Below are positions 49,765 to 50,622 of a DNA stretch of 50,622 nucleotides, in pieces. The stretch comes from Leclercia sp. LSNIH1 (GTDB lineage Bacteria; Pseudomonadota; Gammaproteobacteria; Enterobacterales; Enterobacteriaceae). The translations under genes were made by a program, and so were the position numbers. Position 1 is the stretch's first letter; each line of letters starts with the position of its first letter. The stretch is from assembly GCF_002902985.1 (NCBI RefSeq), contig NZ_CP026168.1, positions 1 through 50,622 of the forward strand, read 5' to 3'. A model generated the notes under the pieces. That model did no database searches. It was given only the letters and a program-made list of their open reading frames with translations, and had not been told where the DNA came from.

Positions 49765-50622
49765 ATGCCACGGCGACAGATACTGAGTAGTGATGAAAAA
49801 GAACGCTTACTGGTTGTGCCGGATGATGACATCCTGCTAACCAGGATGTGTTTTTTAAGTGAGCAGGATCTGGTTCTCATCAACAAACACCGGAGACCCG
49901 CTAACCGCCTGGGCTTTGCCATTTTACTCTGTTATCTGCGGGGACCGGGTTTTACTCCAGACAAAAACAGTCTCCCTCACGATGGCGTTATGTCCAGGGT
50001 GGCAGAGAGATTGAAACTTCAACCTGATTTATGGCGAGAGTACGCAGCGAGGGAGGAAACCCGTTGGGAGCATCTTGCCGAACTCTATCGCTACTTGCGA
50101 TTAGCGCCTTTCAGCAGGTCACTGCAAAAAACATGCATCCGCCATTTATATCCGCATGCCATGCGGACCGACAAAGGCCTGATTCTTGCTGAAGAGATGC
50201 TCGCCTGGTTGCACAACAACAACGTTATTTTCCCTTCCGTTGATGTGATGGAGCGAACCCTTGCTGAAGCCGCAACACTTGCCGACAGAGCCGTATTTTC
50301 TACACTGACGACGCAACTGGAACAACGACATAAAACAGCACTGGATAATCTGCTTGCATCAGGTGATGAGCAACTTTCCCGTCTTGCCTGGATGCTTCAG
50401 CCCCCGGGTAAAATTAACGGTAAAAACGTGCTGCAACATATTGATCGGTTGAATGCCATTGAGGGGTTGGCACTGCCGGAAGGTATTACGCTTTCCGTTC
50501 ACCAGAACCGACTGCTGAAACTGGCACGCGAAGGTCGGAAAATGAGTAGCAGGGACTTGGCAAAATTCTCAGGCACACGTCGTTATGCCATGCTGGTTTG
50601 TATTATCTCAGAAGCAAGGGCC
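49765..50622 (+). CDS. tnpA: Tn3-family transposase, 5' part (continues at base 1)
   Basis: The first 286 codons: MPRRQILSSDEKERLLVVPD, then RRPANRLGFAILLCYLRGPG, to SSRDLAKFSGTRRYAMLVCI and ISEARA at the edge. The next residues, TLTDEIIELHE, are at the start of the window. Transposon B has EEARATLTDEVIELHE in one run, so no residues are missing at the junction. Confidence 0.95.
   Translation, partial: MPRRQILSSDEKERLLVVPDDDILLTRMCFLSEQDLVLINKHRRPANRLGFAILLCYLRGPGFTPDKNSLPHDGVMSRVAERLKLQPDLWREYAAREETRWEHLAELYRYLRLAPFSRSLQKTCIRHLYPHAMRTDKGLILAEEMLAWLHNNNVIFPSVDVMERTLAEAATLADRAVFSTLTTQLEQRHKTALDNLLASGDEQLSRLAWMLQPPGKINGKNVLQHIDRLNAIEGLALPEGITLSVHQNRLLKLAREGRKMSSRDLAKFSGTRRYAMLVCIISEARA

Larger units (their letters stand above)
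44978..50622 (+). mobile_element. Tn3-family transposon C, left part (continues at 1-2160)
   Basis: The element is 7,805 bp long when the window is closed into a circle. It has perfect 38-bp inverted repeats, a serine resolvase (49087-49710) and a transposase (49765 to 2127) in tandem, and three passenger genes on the opposite strand: a family 2 glycosyltransferase, a UspA-type protein and a SulP permease. A resolution site probably lies in 48950-49086. There is no matching 5-bp duplication at the ends, which suggests a deletion next to the element after insertion. Confidence 0.9.

Overview
The window reads as a complete circular plasmid of 50,622 bp from an enterobacterial host (Enterobacter, Klebsiella or a relative), cut open inside a Tn3-family transposase gene. 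The reading frame that begins at 49765 runs off the right edge and resumes without a gap or frame change at base 1. A homologous transposase inside the window (14965-17952) shows the same residues across the junction. The backbone is IncF/IncI-like: an antisense-RNA-controlled RepFIIA/RepI-type replicon, two partition systems, UmuDC-type SOS genes, and an F/ColIb-P9-type leading region (ardA, DUF905, a large ParB-like gene, psiB, psiA, hok/sok). No rRNA, tRNA or CRISPR was seen.

Layout. 44978-50622 plus 1-2160: a 7.8-kb Tn3-family transposon carrying a glycosyltransferase, a universal stress protein and a SulP permease. 2161-6110: remnant of an IncI-type transfer region (truncated pilL-like lipoprotein, traC-like regulator, NusG-like traB) and two LuxR-type regulators. 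6351-8700: orphan antitoxin and replicon. 9425-10414: unknown gene. 10411-21342: one nuclease gene broken by two Tn3-family transposons, each with a perfect 5-bp target duplication. 21732-27589: an IS26-to-IS1 segment with truncated qseB, qseC, wbuC and the phosphoethanolamine transferase gene mcr-9 (colistin resistance). 27590-32082: resD-type recombinase, a ParA/RHH locus and a ParM (StbA)/StbB locus. 32086-33811: umuDC homologues with a LexA box. 34152-44977: leading region with three 227-bp repeats resembling single-stranded-DNA promoters (Frpo/ssi), each in front of a gene or gene pair.

How the parts fit. Between hok/sok and the pilL remnant, an IncI-type plasmid would carry oriT, relaxase genes and the pil/tra genes. 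Here only the transposon lies there, and its two ends lack a matching target duplication, so an adjacent deletion caused by the transposon is likely. The plasmid therefore keeps establishment and anti-restriction genes but has no recognisable transfer machinery, and could move only with help or by cointegration. Stability would come from resD, two partition loci, hok/sok and the transposon-borne MntA/HepT pair. The mcr-9 block keeps its sensor kinase but has lost the receiver domain of its response regulator, while a QseB/PmrA-like box remains upstream of mcr-9.

Most novel content: two unknown 259-residue leading-region proteins that look like distant paralogues, and the unknown gene pair 36195-36994. 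By position, after ssDNA-promoter-like repeats and near ardA and psiAB, these are candidates for early-expressed host-defence evasion functions.
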